Source: Vesta saturnalis (lineage: Eukaryota; Arthropoda; Insecta; Coleoptera; Lampyridae). From it: 64,000 nt of DNA. A program made the position numbers and the translations under genes. The stretch is taken from positions 750,001 to 814,000 of the forward strand of contig JARFJB010001983.1 in NCBI GenBank assembly GCA_036346205.1. Direction: 5' to 3'. The notes beneath the pieces are model-generated. The model worked only from the letters and a program-made list of their open reading frames with translations. It was not told the DNA's origin and made no database searches. Every line of letters starts with the position of its first letter. The stretch's first letter is position 1. Shown one piece after another: positions 1-11,232 of this stretch.

Positions 1-902
1 ATCCATAAAATTATAATGAAGTGCTAGAAAACGTACATACTTAATTGAAAAATGAAAGCAAGTCAAAGTCGTAGTTGGACACAGACATCTTAGATAAATA
101 CGTAATCATGCTTTTACATACTACACAATATAAGCTATGGTTAATACTTACATGATTACACATGACGCATTTTAATGTCACGTTCAGTGTCAAACTCTGA
201 TTGCTCGTTTGATCGTGATGTCACATTCTACATAATAGTTTGATATGACATCTGATGCCAACGTGCGGCATAAGCTCATAGATTATAAATGACAGAAACC
301 ACGAATATTCTACACACAGCACACAAATTATGACGATAAGAAGAAAAAAACGAAGACTTTGTTATCCATACGAATAATAATACAACGATAAAGCTGTGAT
401 TTATTAACAACTTGTTTACCGATGATAATCACGCTTTCATTGACATTACTTCATGTTTTACGAAGTTTCGTTCTCTAAATGAAATATATTTGATAGGTTT
501 AACTCTACCATTAATTTTCTAAATGTATTTTAATGATCATTGCTAAATTAGACGCGTCAAAGTTATGCGATAAAATGAAATTAATAGAACTTCATTAATC
601 TATTAACATTTAAAACGTAAAACAGAAATACGTCTCAAACTGTAAAATATACAAATGAATATTAAATTATGAAATAAAAATTGTTTACATTAATATATCC
701 TTTACATCTTTCTTCGTTGATGTTTACATATTAATGCAACGTTTTCGTAGTTTAACTACCATCAATAATCTTTTAGGTCTCGTTACGCACACATTTTCTC
801 AGCACTCAGTATTTTTGCTTCCTTATAATCAAGCACCTACAAAGGACACAAAACAATAAAAGAAGAAAAAATTAAAAGAAACTAAAAAACCGCTCGAACC
901 TG
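1..902 (+). repeat. Left copy (A) of a direct duplication
   Basis: This stretch recurs, in the same order and orientation, at about 2814-3800. Shared landmarks include the opening ATCCATAAAATTATAATGAA (2815 onward in copy B), the CAACGTGCGGCAT segment (about 259 and 3098) and the TTTTCGTAGTTTAACTACCA segment near 742 and 3600. Differences are mostly one- to few-base insertions and deletions rather than substitutions. That pattern fits unpolished long-read error better than evolutionary divergence. No coding potential is visible in either copy. Confidence 0.85.
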
Positions 903-2165
903 AAAAGACAACAAAACACAAACCAAAGGAAAGAAAACGAAAAAACAAAAAAAGCAAGAAAAGACACCAACCACAACCACCAAGCACCCACAAGCCCACA
1001 CCGGACCACCCAACACGCACGGAGGACCACCCACACACCACGGGAGACCCAACCCAAAACCGGGAACCGGACACCCAAAACACACCCGGGAACCGACACC
1101 GCACCCAAACACAGACACACAGACACACAGACACACAAACACAGACACACAAACACAAAACACAAACACAACACAACACACAACACACAAACAACACAAC
1201 ACACAACACACAACACACAGACACACAGACACACACAAACACAACACAAACAACAAACACAACACAACACAACACACAACACACAGACCACAGACACACA
1301 GAAACAGACACACACACAGACACACAGACACACAGACACAGACACACAGACACACAGACACACAACACACACACACACACACACAGACACAGACACACAG
1401 AACAGAACACAGACACACAGACACACAGACACACAGACACACACACAACACACAGACACAGAACAAGAAACACAGACACAACACAGACACACAGACACCA
1501 GACACACACACAACACAGACACACAACACAAGACACACAGACACACAGAAACACACAGACACACAAACAACACACACACAGACACAACACACAACACAAC
1601 ACACAACAACCAGACACACAACACACGAAAAAAGACACAAAACAGAACACAACAAAACACAAACACACAACCAAAAAAAAGACAACAAACGAAACGCCCG
1701 AACAGACAACAGACAAACAACAAAGAAACCCAACACCAACCAGACACACAGACAACCAGACACAAAAACCAACAGACAAAAGAACGAACAAGACACACAA
1801 AACAAACACAAACAAAACACAACACACAGCACAGCCACACCACAGACACACAGGAAACGCACACAAACACGACAGAAAAAAACAAGAACACAGACACACA
1901 GCACACAGAAACAACCAACCAAAAAACCAACAACCCCACCAAAACACAAACAAACACACAAAACAAAAGAAAAACAGAACAAACCAAACAAAGAAAGAAC
2001 AAAAGACAACGAAAAGAAAAAAGCACACAAAAAAAAAGCCACAAACAACCGCAAACACCAAACAAACAAACAACAAAACACAGACACACGCAACACACAC
2101 ACCACAAAAAACACAAGACAAACCACAGAACACCAAAAACACAGAAAAACCACAAACACCAAAAA
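902..2165 (+). other. T-free tract (1264 bases without T), probable base-dropout artefact
   Basis: No T occurs on the + strand from 902 to 2165; T returns at 2166. Every stop codon on the minus strand needs an A opposite a + strand T, so all three minus frames stay open for about 1.2 kb. The resulting 426-437 residue Cys/Val/Phe-rich translations are meaningless. The first 200 bases match the Polinton terminal repeat at about 3841-4060 once every T is removed from the latter: ACCGGACCACCCAAC at 1000-1014 corresponds to 3918-3943 without T. From about 1110 the tract becomes CA/CAGA-type low complexity. Confidence 0.85.
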
Positions 2166-2813
2166 TTTAGATTAAAAACAACAATTACAATTGAAATAAA
2201 CAGTCAAACATCAAACCTTAGAACAATCAACAACTTCCATTAAAATTAGGCCGGAAAATAATGACCAATATAAATCAGTTGAACTTTTACACAAATGTTG
2301 ATGTGATCCATTTCCCTATAGTATAAAAATTAACCAAAAATTATTAAAAGAAAAACAAAAAATTTAAAAAGCTTGAAACAAGTCATGATCTTTAGTAATT
2401 TCAACAAGATTCCCCCCCCCCCCCCCCCCCCCCCAAACATAGGATGAGTAAAATAATTACCGAAGAAATTAAACTTCAATTACAAAATTTGTAGAAAACA
2501 GATAACAAAATTTAATGTTATTCAACGTTATTAAATTAGTGTTGATAAAGCAATCAGGCGGTTACAAAATATTTATATAATGGTTTCGTTATTTGTCTTT
2601 AAAGCAATCTCTTCAAATCTTGATTATATTTCACTAAACTATTAAGCTTAAAAAAATAATTAAAGTCAGCGAAGACGGGATTTTAGGCTTAGATTTACCC
2701 AGCCTCTAGCTTTTTACATGAATTAAACATTTTGCTAATGACTGATGCCCAAACTTCGTTTAATGAACATTCCATAAATTTAAGCATCGTTAGATGAAAT
2801 AGCGAAATTACGT
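2166..2813. other. AT-rich spacer with a C23 run
   Basis: No gene is visible. An uninterrupted run of 23 C lies at 2412-2434. Normal base composition with T resumes at 2166, directly after the T-free tract. Confidence 0.6.
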
Positions 2814-3800
2814 ATCCATAAAATTATAATGAAGTGTAGAAAACTTGTAACAATTACTTAATTGAAAATGAAAGCAAGTCAAAGTCGTAGTTGGACACAA
2901 ACATCTTAAAAAAATACGTAATCATGTTTTATATCCTATATAAAATATAAGCCGCCCTATGGTTAATACTTACCCTATGATTACACATGACGCATTTTAA
3001 TGGTCACGTTCAGTGGTTCAAACTCGTGATTTGCCTCTCGCAACTTGATCGTGATGTCAATTCTAATAATATAGTTTGATAAATGACTCCTGATGCCAAC
3101 GTGCGGCATTAGCTCAAGGATAGGGTATAAATAGATCCGAAAACCACGGAATATTCATACACACACACACAATTATGACGATAAGAAGAAAAAAAAACGA
3201 AGACGGTTTGTTATCCTTATAGAAATAATAATACAACGTATAAAGCTGTGATTTATTAACAACTTGTTGCTACTCGATGATAATCACGCTTTCAGTTGAC
3301 ATCTATTCTCTTTTATGTTTTACAGTAGTTTCGTTCTCTAAATGAAATATATTTGATAGGTTTAACTCTACCATTAATTTTCTAAATGTATTTTAATGAT
3401 CATTGCTAAATTAGACGCGTCAAAGTTTATGCGATAAAATGAAATTAAGAGTAGAACTTCAAACATTAACATTTAAAACGTAAAACAGAAATACGTCTCG
3501 AAACTGTAAAATATACAAATGAATATTAAATTATGAAATAAAATTGTTTCATTAATATATCCTTTCATTCTTCGTTAGTGACATATATTAATGCAACGTT
3601 TTCGTAGTTTAACTACCATTCAATAATCTTTTAGGCTCCACACACATTTTCTCAGCACTCAGTATTTTGCTTCCTTATAAGTCAGCACCTACTAAAGGAC
3701 AACACGACATAAACAATAAAAGAAGGAAAAAATTATAAAGAAATCTAAAAAGTATGCCTGCCTCTGAACTCTGAAAGAGACAACAAAGGAAACTTTATGT
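2814..3800 (+). repeat. Right copy (B) of the direct duplication
   Basis: This is the counterpart of 1-902 and is slightly longer because copy A lacks many single bases. Copy B runs directly into the Polinton terminal-repeat fragment at 3898. Copy A runs at the same point into the T-free tract, which is what one expects if both represent one locus read twice. Confidence 0.85.
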
Positions 3801-3897
3801 CAAAGCCAGGAAGGATAAAAAACTGAAATAAACAAAATTTAGTCAGCCAAAGTAGTACCGAGACACCTTAACCACATTTACTCTACACAGTAGCACC

Positions 3898-4430
3898 TTT
3901 CACTTTATATCCCACGTACCGGATTTTCCACCCTTATTTTTACGCTTACGTGTAGGACGTGTTTCACCCTTATTTTGCACATCCACGTGTGAGACCGCAT
4001 TTTCACCCTATTTTTATATACTCGTGTGAGACCATTTTCATCCCTATTTTTACACACTCGCGTGTGAGACCGTATTTTCATCCGTTTTCATCCTAATTGT
4101 TTTATATACCCTCGTGTGAGACCGTATTTTCAACCCTTTTCAACCTAATTATTTTACATACACCCACGTGTGGACCGTATTTTCAACCTTTCTTTTTATA
4201 CCTAATTATTTTTTACTCGCTTACGTATAGGACGTGTATTTTCATCCCTTATTTTAATAAACTTATGACGCCGGTTAAAATTGTCACTAAACATATGGTA
4301 ACACTGCTTTGGATTTTGACGTCACAAGACCGCCTGCGAGGACGTACATTTCAACCCTGACAGTATTTTCAACCTTTTGTTTGTATTTAAGAGCCCTTTT
4401 GGCGAGTCCCTAAAGGATAGGCAAATGCAT
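3898..4430 (+). repeat. Polinton terminal-repeat fragment, P1 family
   Basis: The fragment contains tandem, imperfect units of about 35-60 bp built around CACGTGTGAGACCG, ATTTTCACCC and GCTTACGTGTAGGACG. They are the same units, in the same order, as in the left TIR of the Polinton at 8606. The outermost bases of that TIR are not preserved here: similarity begins at the CTTTCACTTTATAT segment near 3898. A short open frame at 4097-4360 is only this repeat read through. It is probably the end of a separate, decayed Polinton that also left the polymerase relic at 5.8-6.2 kb. Confidence 0.8.
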
Positions 4431-5162
4431 GCGCACGTAGGATCGTTTTTTTACCTATTTTTAAGGGTTAATAAACGGTAGGATATTTTTAGTATTAAAA
4501 GAAACTAATCAAGGTAAAGATAACGTATACGTTTGATTTTAAAATACACTATTACATTCTATAACGATAATAAACAGTTAATGGCATTGCATAACCAGCT
4601 AATTACCCTGTTGTTGTCATACAATGTGAATGTACGGTTTAGCGACTATTTAATATGAATTGAATTTTATCAAATGAGATTGCATAATTGTTATTATTAA
4701 AATCATTATTAGGTTCCTTTTAATCCCATATCTAGATTGTGGTCCTCTTGGTGAAAATTCATTTGAATATATTTTAAAATGAAATTGATTTAAAATAAAA
4801 TGTAATTAACTAATTGATTAACCTGCTTACAGCAATAGTAATTATCGAAAATTAAGGAATGTCGCTTTTATTTATTTACCTTTTTAATACGTATTATTTA
4901 CATACAATATATTTTGGTTTAAATATGAGTCACAATGTGTAATCCTTTTTGCTTTAATTATGGTCATAATTAAATCTAGTTGTCGCTCAAGGTAGTCACT
5001 ACCAAATTAATCTCATGTACAACAAAACTTAATATCAATAATGTATAACAAAGTATTTTTATAATGCCATTTTGCATAGTTTAATGTCCATAGGATCGTA
5101 TTTTAGCCTGAGATCGGATTTGGTCTGGGTCAGACTAGTTGGTCCAGTATCGATTTATTCAA
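4431..5162. other. AT-rich region, no gene seen
   Basis: Short open frames only, with no recognisable domain or repeat. It may be internal non-coding sequence of the decayed Polinton. Confidence 0.5.
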
Positions 5163-5560
5163 ATTGTCTCGTGAAGTTAGCTTTAAAACAGACACAACCA
5201 CAAGTACGAGCGAGCACAAACATAAACACAATCCAGGAACAATTACAAGCAAGAATCAGGACATGACAAACACAAGCACGAACAATTACAAGTACAAAAA
5301 GCACAGGTACAACAAACACACAAACACGTAAAAACGAAAAATTCAAAACGAAAATTCAAACACGAAATTCTAAACACAAACTACAAACACAAAAACGAAA
5401 ACGAAAATTGCAAACACGAAAATAACAAACACAAACGCGCAGAGTACGAAAAACAAACACGAAAATCGTAAACACAAAATTCTCACGAAAACCGCAAAAT
5501 AAACGCACAAACACGAAAAACGAAAACACACAAACGAAAAAGCAGCTGCCGAATGAATTA
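5163..5560 (+). repeat. Cryptic A/C-rich repeat (ACAAACACGAAAA-like)
   Basis: Degenerate units such as AACACGAAAA, CACAAACAC and AAACGAAAA are repeated irregularly for about 400 bp. A related motif on the opposite strand lies at 15715-15800 inside P1. Low G and T on the + strand keeps several frames open without coding meaning. Confidence 0.6.
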
Positions 5561-5587
5561 AGACTGGGATTTGAGTCTATAAACAAA

Positions 5588-5645
5588 ATGATTCTCTCTG
5601 TCTCTGTCCTGTTCTCTCTCTTCTCTCTCGTTCTCTCATTCTCTC

Positions 5646-5680
<35 letters not shown>

Positions 5681-5748
5681 CTCTCTCGTTCTCTCTCTTC
5701 TCTCGTTCTCTCTCGTTCTCTCTCGTTCTCTCGTTCTCTCTCATCTCT
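5588..5748. repeat. CT-rich microsatellite, (TCTCTCGTTC)n type
   Basis: A pyrimidine tract with TCTCTC and CGTTCTC units. Arg/Glu-rich and Ser/Leu-rich open frames on the two strands are by-products. Confidence 0.9.
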
Positions 5749-5829
5749 CCAGCACGGACACAATACTCAAACACACAAAACAAAAACACAAAAACAATCA
5801 AGGTTAGAACTGTAAATAAAATAATTCTA

Positions 5830-6250
5830 CTATTTATCTGTTTTATTCTTTATATCCAAATGGAAAGTATCAAAATTTTCTATTCTACGTCGCTTAGAGT
5901 AACTCATACTGTTAGATTCAGGTCTACTTATCACATTATAACAACTATCTCTAACAATTTCTGTCATTGTACAAACAAAGTCTTTACTATTACAAGTACC
6001 ATATCTTTCATCATCAAGTTTATAAGCGAGTTCTTATAGTTTAAGGTAATGTTGACTTTACACAAGTTTCCAGGTAACACATTATAACTATAGTTAGGTC
6101 CACTAATTCATATCATAGTTAGCTCGTCGGTCATTTAAAAATTTCCAGTCCTTTGCGAAATAGCTGTCTGTGTCGTAATACAGAACACGTCGGCTAGTTT
6201 CTATAACTGTATATCTAAACGGGCATGAGCTGTCGTAGCTATGGATACAA
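5830..6250 (-). pseudogene. Relic of a Polinton-type protein-primed DNA polymerase B (C-terminal part)
   Basis: Read on the minus strand, 6240-6120 encodes a short TTAHARL-like helix followed by VLYYDTDS. This is the arrangement of the palm motif C of family B DNA polymerases, whose two Asp in DTDS bind the catalytic metals. Downstream come a CKV-containing stretch and a basic C-terminus ending near 5835. In-frame stops near 6105 and frame changes show that it is dead. The N-terminal exonuclease, motif A and motif B regions are not visible upstream. Family B polymerases of this kind replicate Polinton DNA. The nearest Polinton end is the TIR fragment at 3898-4430, so both may derive from one old element. 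The motif match is seen directly; assignment to Polinton is inference from context. Confidence 0.65.
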
Positions 6251-8174
6251 TTGTTTTATGATTACCTTTTCCGGTTTATTACCATACAATTATGTTAAAT
6301 TTATGGATTGTTAACCAATATCGGTAAAAATTTAAAAAGTTGGTTGTACAATCCAAATAATTTTAAAACAAAATAATTAAATAACAAAAAAACAATTTTT
6401 TTATAAAGGGAAAAATTTTTCCAAAGAACAAAATGTTCGTTTATTTGAAACTTAAAAAAACAACCAAAACAGCAAAAAACTAAAAATGTATAGACATTTG
6501 AGTGTCGTTTAATTCAACACAATTACTGTCTATGCAGTACTTACAATTTTCACGTAAACAAAATTTTGTATGTGTTTAAGATAATTTAATCAATTGTTAA
6601 ACTTACAATAAAAGTAATAGTAATATATTTTTGTACAATTTTTTGCATTTGACAATGTCAGATACTGAAAATGCAAAACAATATTTAACCGAATAGAACG
6701 AAATATTTTGTTAAACACAATATGAATTACACTTCCGATACTTGCTGATAGTTACTTCGATTCTTGTTCTGTCATTAGAACTATAATCTTTATTTGTTTT
6801 TATTTATCAAGTTTCTTTTTACAATTTGTGTTTGCGATCTGTTTTAATTTTACTTTTATTGACATTTGCTCATTTTACCATTATTTGTTTGCTATAATGG
6901 TTTGAATTAATTTCAATACATGCTGAACAGTTAACAATATATCTAAAATCATTTAGAACATTTTTAAAAATTCATGAATTATTAGACTACATTTAAAAGA
7001 ATAATAAGATTTAATAAACACATTTTCATTTATTTGTAAATTCAATACAAATATAATAAACGTTTACTTATCAATTATAACATATTCATTAATTTTTTAT
7101 TCATAAATTATAATAAAACAAATTACTATTACCTTGATTTTTACAAATATCCACGTTTATAACCATTCATAGTAAAAGTCCACTGCCTTCATTACATCTT
7201 TAGTGAAGGCCTAAACAATTAAATATATTAGGTGTTAAATGCTTCCAACGTGTTGTCTCAAATCAAGTCATTGTAAAATTAGGTACTTTTAACCCAAATA
7301 GTTGATCTGATAGGGATAAAACGCTAACTGCATAAAAATAATAGGTTAAAAGAAGTGTCGTCCATGTTATGTACAATATATTGTTTGTTATACGGTCTAA
7401 TTAAATAAAATAATTAGGTATAAGGATGTACTACAGAGTATGTAAAATAATTGAAAACGTCATGACTAATATAAAATAGTGAAAAGTACATAAAAATATT
7501 TAAAAGATAATGCTGTAATAATGAATCACCACTGATATAAAGTATAATGTATATGTAAATTTATGTCTCAGTACTACTCCGAATCGAAAACTTTCTCACC
7601 GTGTATTATAGGTCGATTCAATCAAATTCTTATGTTAAATTTCACAGAATTTTCATGTTTTTAGTTTCGAACAAAAAATAAAACTACCCTTAATTAAAAT
7701 ACTTATTGTTTGTAAATCGATGGTCACCTGCAGCAACATCGATATTAATCACAATGATTAACAATATAAACTGGGTTCCTTTGTACTGCGAGCGACCAAC
7801 GCGGAAAAATAAAAGATATAATTACCGAACTACTACTGGTTTTTACAACATCTACTACTAATAGAATGCAGTTAACGTCCAAAGCAAATATCTTCTCTTT
7901 TAAAGGGCTGCACCAATGCGATCCATTAACTTAGTGCACAAGTAAAATTTGTGAGTAAAATTATGCCTTAATGAAGTCAATTTTTGGATTCATTTTACCT
8001 AATTAACATATGCAAAGAAACCACAACCACTTATTTTTGTAATGTATTGGTTTTTTATTGATTGTTACAAATTTAAATAATTCAATATCAATTACATCGT
8101 CTTCAGTAAATAATAAATATATGACTAGAAGAGCCTTGTTGACCTTCGTAGCTAAGTTCAGAAACTAATCTACG
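6251..8174. other. AT-rich region, no gene seen
   Basis: About 1.9 kb of AT-rich DNA without an open frame over 60 codons that resembles a known family. Some of it could be further decayed Polinton interior, but no motif supports this. Confidence 0.5.
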
Positions 8175-8445
8175 CAATATTCTAATAAGGACTAATGCTA
8201 ACTTGTAAGACAGGTGTAGGAACCTGTGTTGTCTGCGTGCTGTCGTGGCCTGGCGCCACTAATGAATGATTTCTGTAACCATGCTCCATAGCGGTATATT
8301 TTGCGCGAAATTTGAATTTGTTTGTAGCGCCATCTAGTTGTGTATGGACTAATGAATATTTCCTGTAATAAAGGTGACTCCACCTTGTGGTATATTTTTA
8401 ACGCACATACAGGTCTCTGTAATCGTTATGGAAAATTTGAAATAG
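8175..8445 (+). repeat. Solo fragment of the P2-type Polinton terminal repeat
   Basis: The segment contains TATTCTAATAAGGAC, CTAATGCTAACTTGTAAGAC, GCGCCATCTAGTTGTGTATG and an ACATACAGGTCTCTGTAAT segment. It matches the inner part of the left TIR of the second Polinton at about 27080-27275. It stands alone next to the PLE fragment and is not joined to P2 genes. Confidence 0.75.
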
Positions 8446-8479
8446 TATTTCAAACTATTATTTGAAGTATTGACTGGTT

Positions 8480-8605
8480 TAAAATAATTTTGGAAAATAT
8501 TTTAGACAGACCTTTTGTATAAGCAGGATAGTTTAGTAATTTTACATACTTTGTTTCTATTAGTTCTCTAGCGATACCTAATGTAGTTACATTAATTATC
8601 CTAAG
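8480..8605 (-). pseudogene. Penelope-like element RT, C-terminal segment (left of P1)
   Basis: On the minus strand this encodes a segment containing TTLGIARELIETKYVKL, followed by NYPAY. It continues the PLE frame that is broken at 16583 by the P1 insertion. The + strand PLE fragment at 18144-18300 carries the homologous stretch in the same order, which confirms that both sides of P1 belong to one element. Confidence 0.7.
8600..8605. other. Target-site duplication CCTAAG, left of P1
   Basis: CCTAAG directly precedes the first base (AGTAGAAGACGGGC) of the P1 left TIR. The same six bases follow the right TIR at 16583-16588. A 6-bp duplication is what Polinton integration produces. Confidence 0.9.
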
Positions 8606-9260
8606 AGTAGAAGACGGGCACTATCCTCCTTTTTTACGTCACAAGCCCGCCTACTTTCACTTTTTATATGCCCACGTGGAGACCGGATTTTCCACCCTTA
8701 TTTTTACTCGCTTACGTGTAGGACGTGTTTTTCACCCTATTTTTGCACATCCACGTGTGAGACCGCATTTTCAACCCTAATTATTTTTATACACCTCGTG
8801 TGAGACCGTATCCTTTCTTTTCAGGCCCTTTTCAACCTAATTATTTTTACTCGCTTACGTATAGGACGTGTATTTTCACCCCTATTTTTACACATCCACG
8901 TGTGAGACCGTATTTTCAACCCTATAGGTCAACCCTAATTATTTTTACTCGCTTACATGAAGGACCGTATTACCCTTATTTTTATGATTTCTGTTGGGGG
9001 TTAAACCTTATGGCTGTATTAAGGACCTTTTGACAGCTAGGACTTTTTTGTGGTTGCTAACGTGAGGACTGGGGTGGGGGCTGGTCTTGGCTTAGAACTG
9101 TATTTAGGGCTGGTCTAGGAATAAGTCTTAGAGTTTGTTCTTGGTGCTGGGGCTGGAGCTAGGGATAAGTCTTAGGGTTTAGTCTTGGGGCGGGACCTGT
9201 AGCTAGGTCTTAGGGTTATTTCTGATGGTATTAAGGTCTTTTTGGTTGTAACCCTGGAGG
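8606..9260 (+). repeat. P1 left terminal inverted repeat
   Basis: Pairs with 15898-16582 in inverse orientation. The outer 400 bp hold tandem units with CACGTGTGAGACCG and GCTTACGTGTAGGACG cores; the inner 220 bp are GC-rich, with repeated GGGCTGG and AAGTCTTAGGGTTTAGTC motifs. It ends at TTGTAACCCTGGAGG. Confidence 0.92.
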
Positions 9261-10298
9261 CTGAGCAGACACATACGCATACAATAATTGCATAATTAAT
9301 AATATATTATTATTATCGGTCCTATTGTTTTAAAACGGTCATATGCTACTGGAGAAAACGTTTCTAATAAGGAGATGAGATAGCAGTTGTATTAGGATTA
9401 ATCATACGTGGGGGAATTTGAATGACAGTAAAATTTAATTATAGAACACTTATTTTTATTGTCATAACTAAAAAAAATCCCCAGTGAACTATAAAAATTA
9501 CTGACATTCCTAATGAAACAAAACATTTTTATTAAGTTAATTAATTACATTAACAGTTTGTGTTTTCTAAAACGCATATTAAAACATAGTTTACCTGCAT
9601 TGAAATAATATCCATCCGTCCGTTAAGAATGTTGTACGCCTTAATATTTTTAAAGAAACTTAATGCTTGTGTTTTATAACTGTAATTAAAAATCTGTAAA
9701 TAAATAAAGGGTTAACACCACACTTACCAGCTCTGTACTTAAAGAACGTTTTGAGGCACTACTTTCATGAGTGATAGTCACCGCTTTGTGTTGCTTGTAA
9801 TTAAACTTTCTAGGTTGTGTAAAACCACCTATAATTAGAGTGTAAAATATACAACCTCATTGTCTTTATTGCACTTACTGCAAATCGTATTTACCTTTCT
9901 CTTAAAATAAAATCGGTTTGAAAATATTCATATTACACACAAATTGTTTTATAAAAACCATATTAAGTGTTTGGAATGTTTAAAATTCCATAACAATATG
10001 TAGTAAGAAATCACTGTTCACGTTTACTTTTAACTAATTACCGTGTAATTATATAAACTGTTAAATTTAATTTAATAGTCTAAAACCAATATAAATGGTT
10101 AATATAATTTCTTTTAAAAACACTAAATAATAAATTTTATAACACGATTTTTAAAAACACATGCCGAATTAAAAAAACAGTAGGTATTACGCAATTCTTA
10201 ATTAAAACAATTAAGGTACTAAAAATATTTTATTTATCAGAATAGAATGATTGGGTAACAGGCATTAAACAATATTTTAATTATCTCATCATTTAGAA
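9261..10298. other. P1 internal non-coding region
   Basis: About 1 kb of AT-rich DNA between the left TIR and the protease gene, with no recognisable coding sequence. In full-length Polintons this part of the element is often where extra genes such as the polymerase lie, so it may mark a deletion. Confidence 0.55.
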
Positions 10299-10769
10299 TT
10301 AAACATGTACTAAAATAGTTTTTACAAAATCAATCATTGATAAACTATGTAATCTAAATATAGAAACACTAAAACATAAAATCCACATACATCCGAATGA
10401 TAGTCTTGTAGTATTTTTTATTGTATACGAAGCATTGGAATTCTTCTCTAGGAAATGTAAATGATATCCTTGCGGTGCTCGTCCAAAGGAATCAAAATAC
10501 TCGCCATTACCATTCTCGTCAATGTAGATAGCGGTCCAATGCTGACCTGGTTGTTTGCAGGATCCGTGTTTACGATAATTGCACACGGTCGAGGTGCGTG
10601 TTTCGGTAATTGATTGATATATTATAATAATTAGCAAAACATACAACCGAAACAACCATTCTTCTTGTGGCTGGGGATCGATTTCAAGCATCTCAACACT
10701 TGTACCGCATACATCTTTGGAATTGGTATGCGTCCAGTCTTGTAGTAGTAATTCGTTTTCCAGTGACAC
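10299..10769 (-). pseudogene. Adenain-like cysteine protease (PRO), damaged
   Basis: The 156-residue frame has the signature order of adenovirus-type/Ulp1-like cysteine proteases: PGQHWTAIYID with His77-Trp78, YFDSFG with Asp93, and FGCM with Cys127. These enzymes mature capsid proteins in Polintons and related viruses. The region just before the His block (residues 40-70) is out of register with the homologous block in P2 (32790-33175). The Cys block also sits closer to the Asp than in typical members, so internal frameshifts or a short deletion are likely. It is the leftmost P1 gene, just downstream of a conserved hypothetical in the same orientation. The His/Asp motifs are clear; activity is doubtful. 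Confidence 0.8.
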
Positions 10770-11179
10770 ATAGGCTCAGTGATGTTATGGTTTAAACAGC
10801 TATATGCTTTTGCTTCCTTTTCAATTGTTTAATCGACGGGCAACCAGTCTCCTCCAGGTTTACTATTGGTTTGTTAAGAAACCTTAAAACTGTTGTTTTC
10901 ACTACCCTTAACGTGAATCTTGTTAAATGGGCGCAACACTCTCATCAGCTCCTCACGGAAATTGTTGTAATGTACATGGCCCCACCACCATTTCAACCCA
11001 TGATAATTATCTTCCATAAATTTTATCTGTCGTTACATGGATCCTGATATAAAGTAGCCTCGTGGTGGTTTTATTAGCATCAACGATAAACGACCGTAAT
11101 CTGTAACCACGGCAATTTCTTTCGGTATGAATTCGTTGTTAACACCACTAAACCCTTGCATGTCCAAGTATGCGTCCAT
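10770..11179 (-). pseudogene. Conserved Polinton-associated hypothetical, frame broken
   Basis: An ATG at 11179 opens a frame reading MDAYLDMQGFSG, then NNEFIPKEIAVVTDYG. It is stopped by TAA near 11033 and continues as YHGLKWWWGHVHYNNF and KIHVKGSENNSF before another stop near 10870. P2 has the same gene at 32437-32760. The family is recurrent in arthropod mobile elements. I cannot assign a function; a nuclease-like fold has crossed my mind but no catalytic pattern is clear enough to claim it. It lies between the capsid candidate and the protease. Confidence 0.6.
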
Positions 11180-11232
11180 CTTCTATCGGTTGCTGCTGTA
11201 CACTGAAGCTTTGCAGGTTAGACTTACCACTT

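Noticed and set aside
829..2162. Three overlapping minus-strand open frames of 426-437 codons
   Set aside because: They exist only because the + strand lacks T here, so no minus-strand stop can occur. The translations are Cys/Val/Phe repeats with no domain.
5356..5815. Arg/Glu-rich (-) and Ser/Leu-rich (+) frames
   Set aside because: They cover a CT microsatellite and a cryptic A/C-rich repeat; no independent coding signal.
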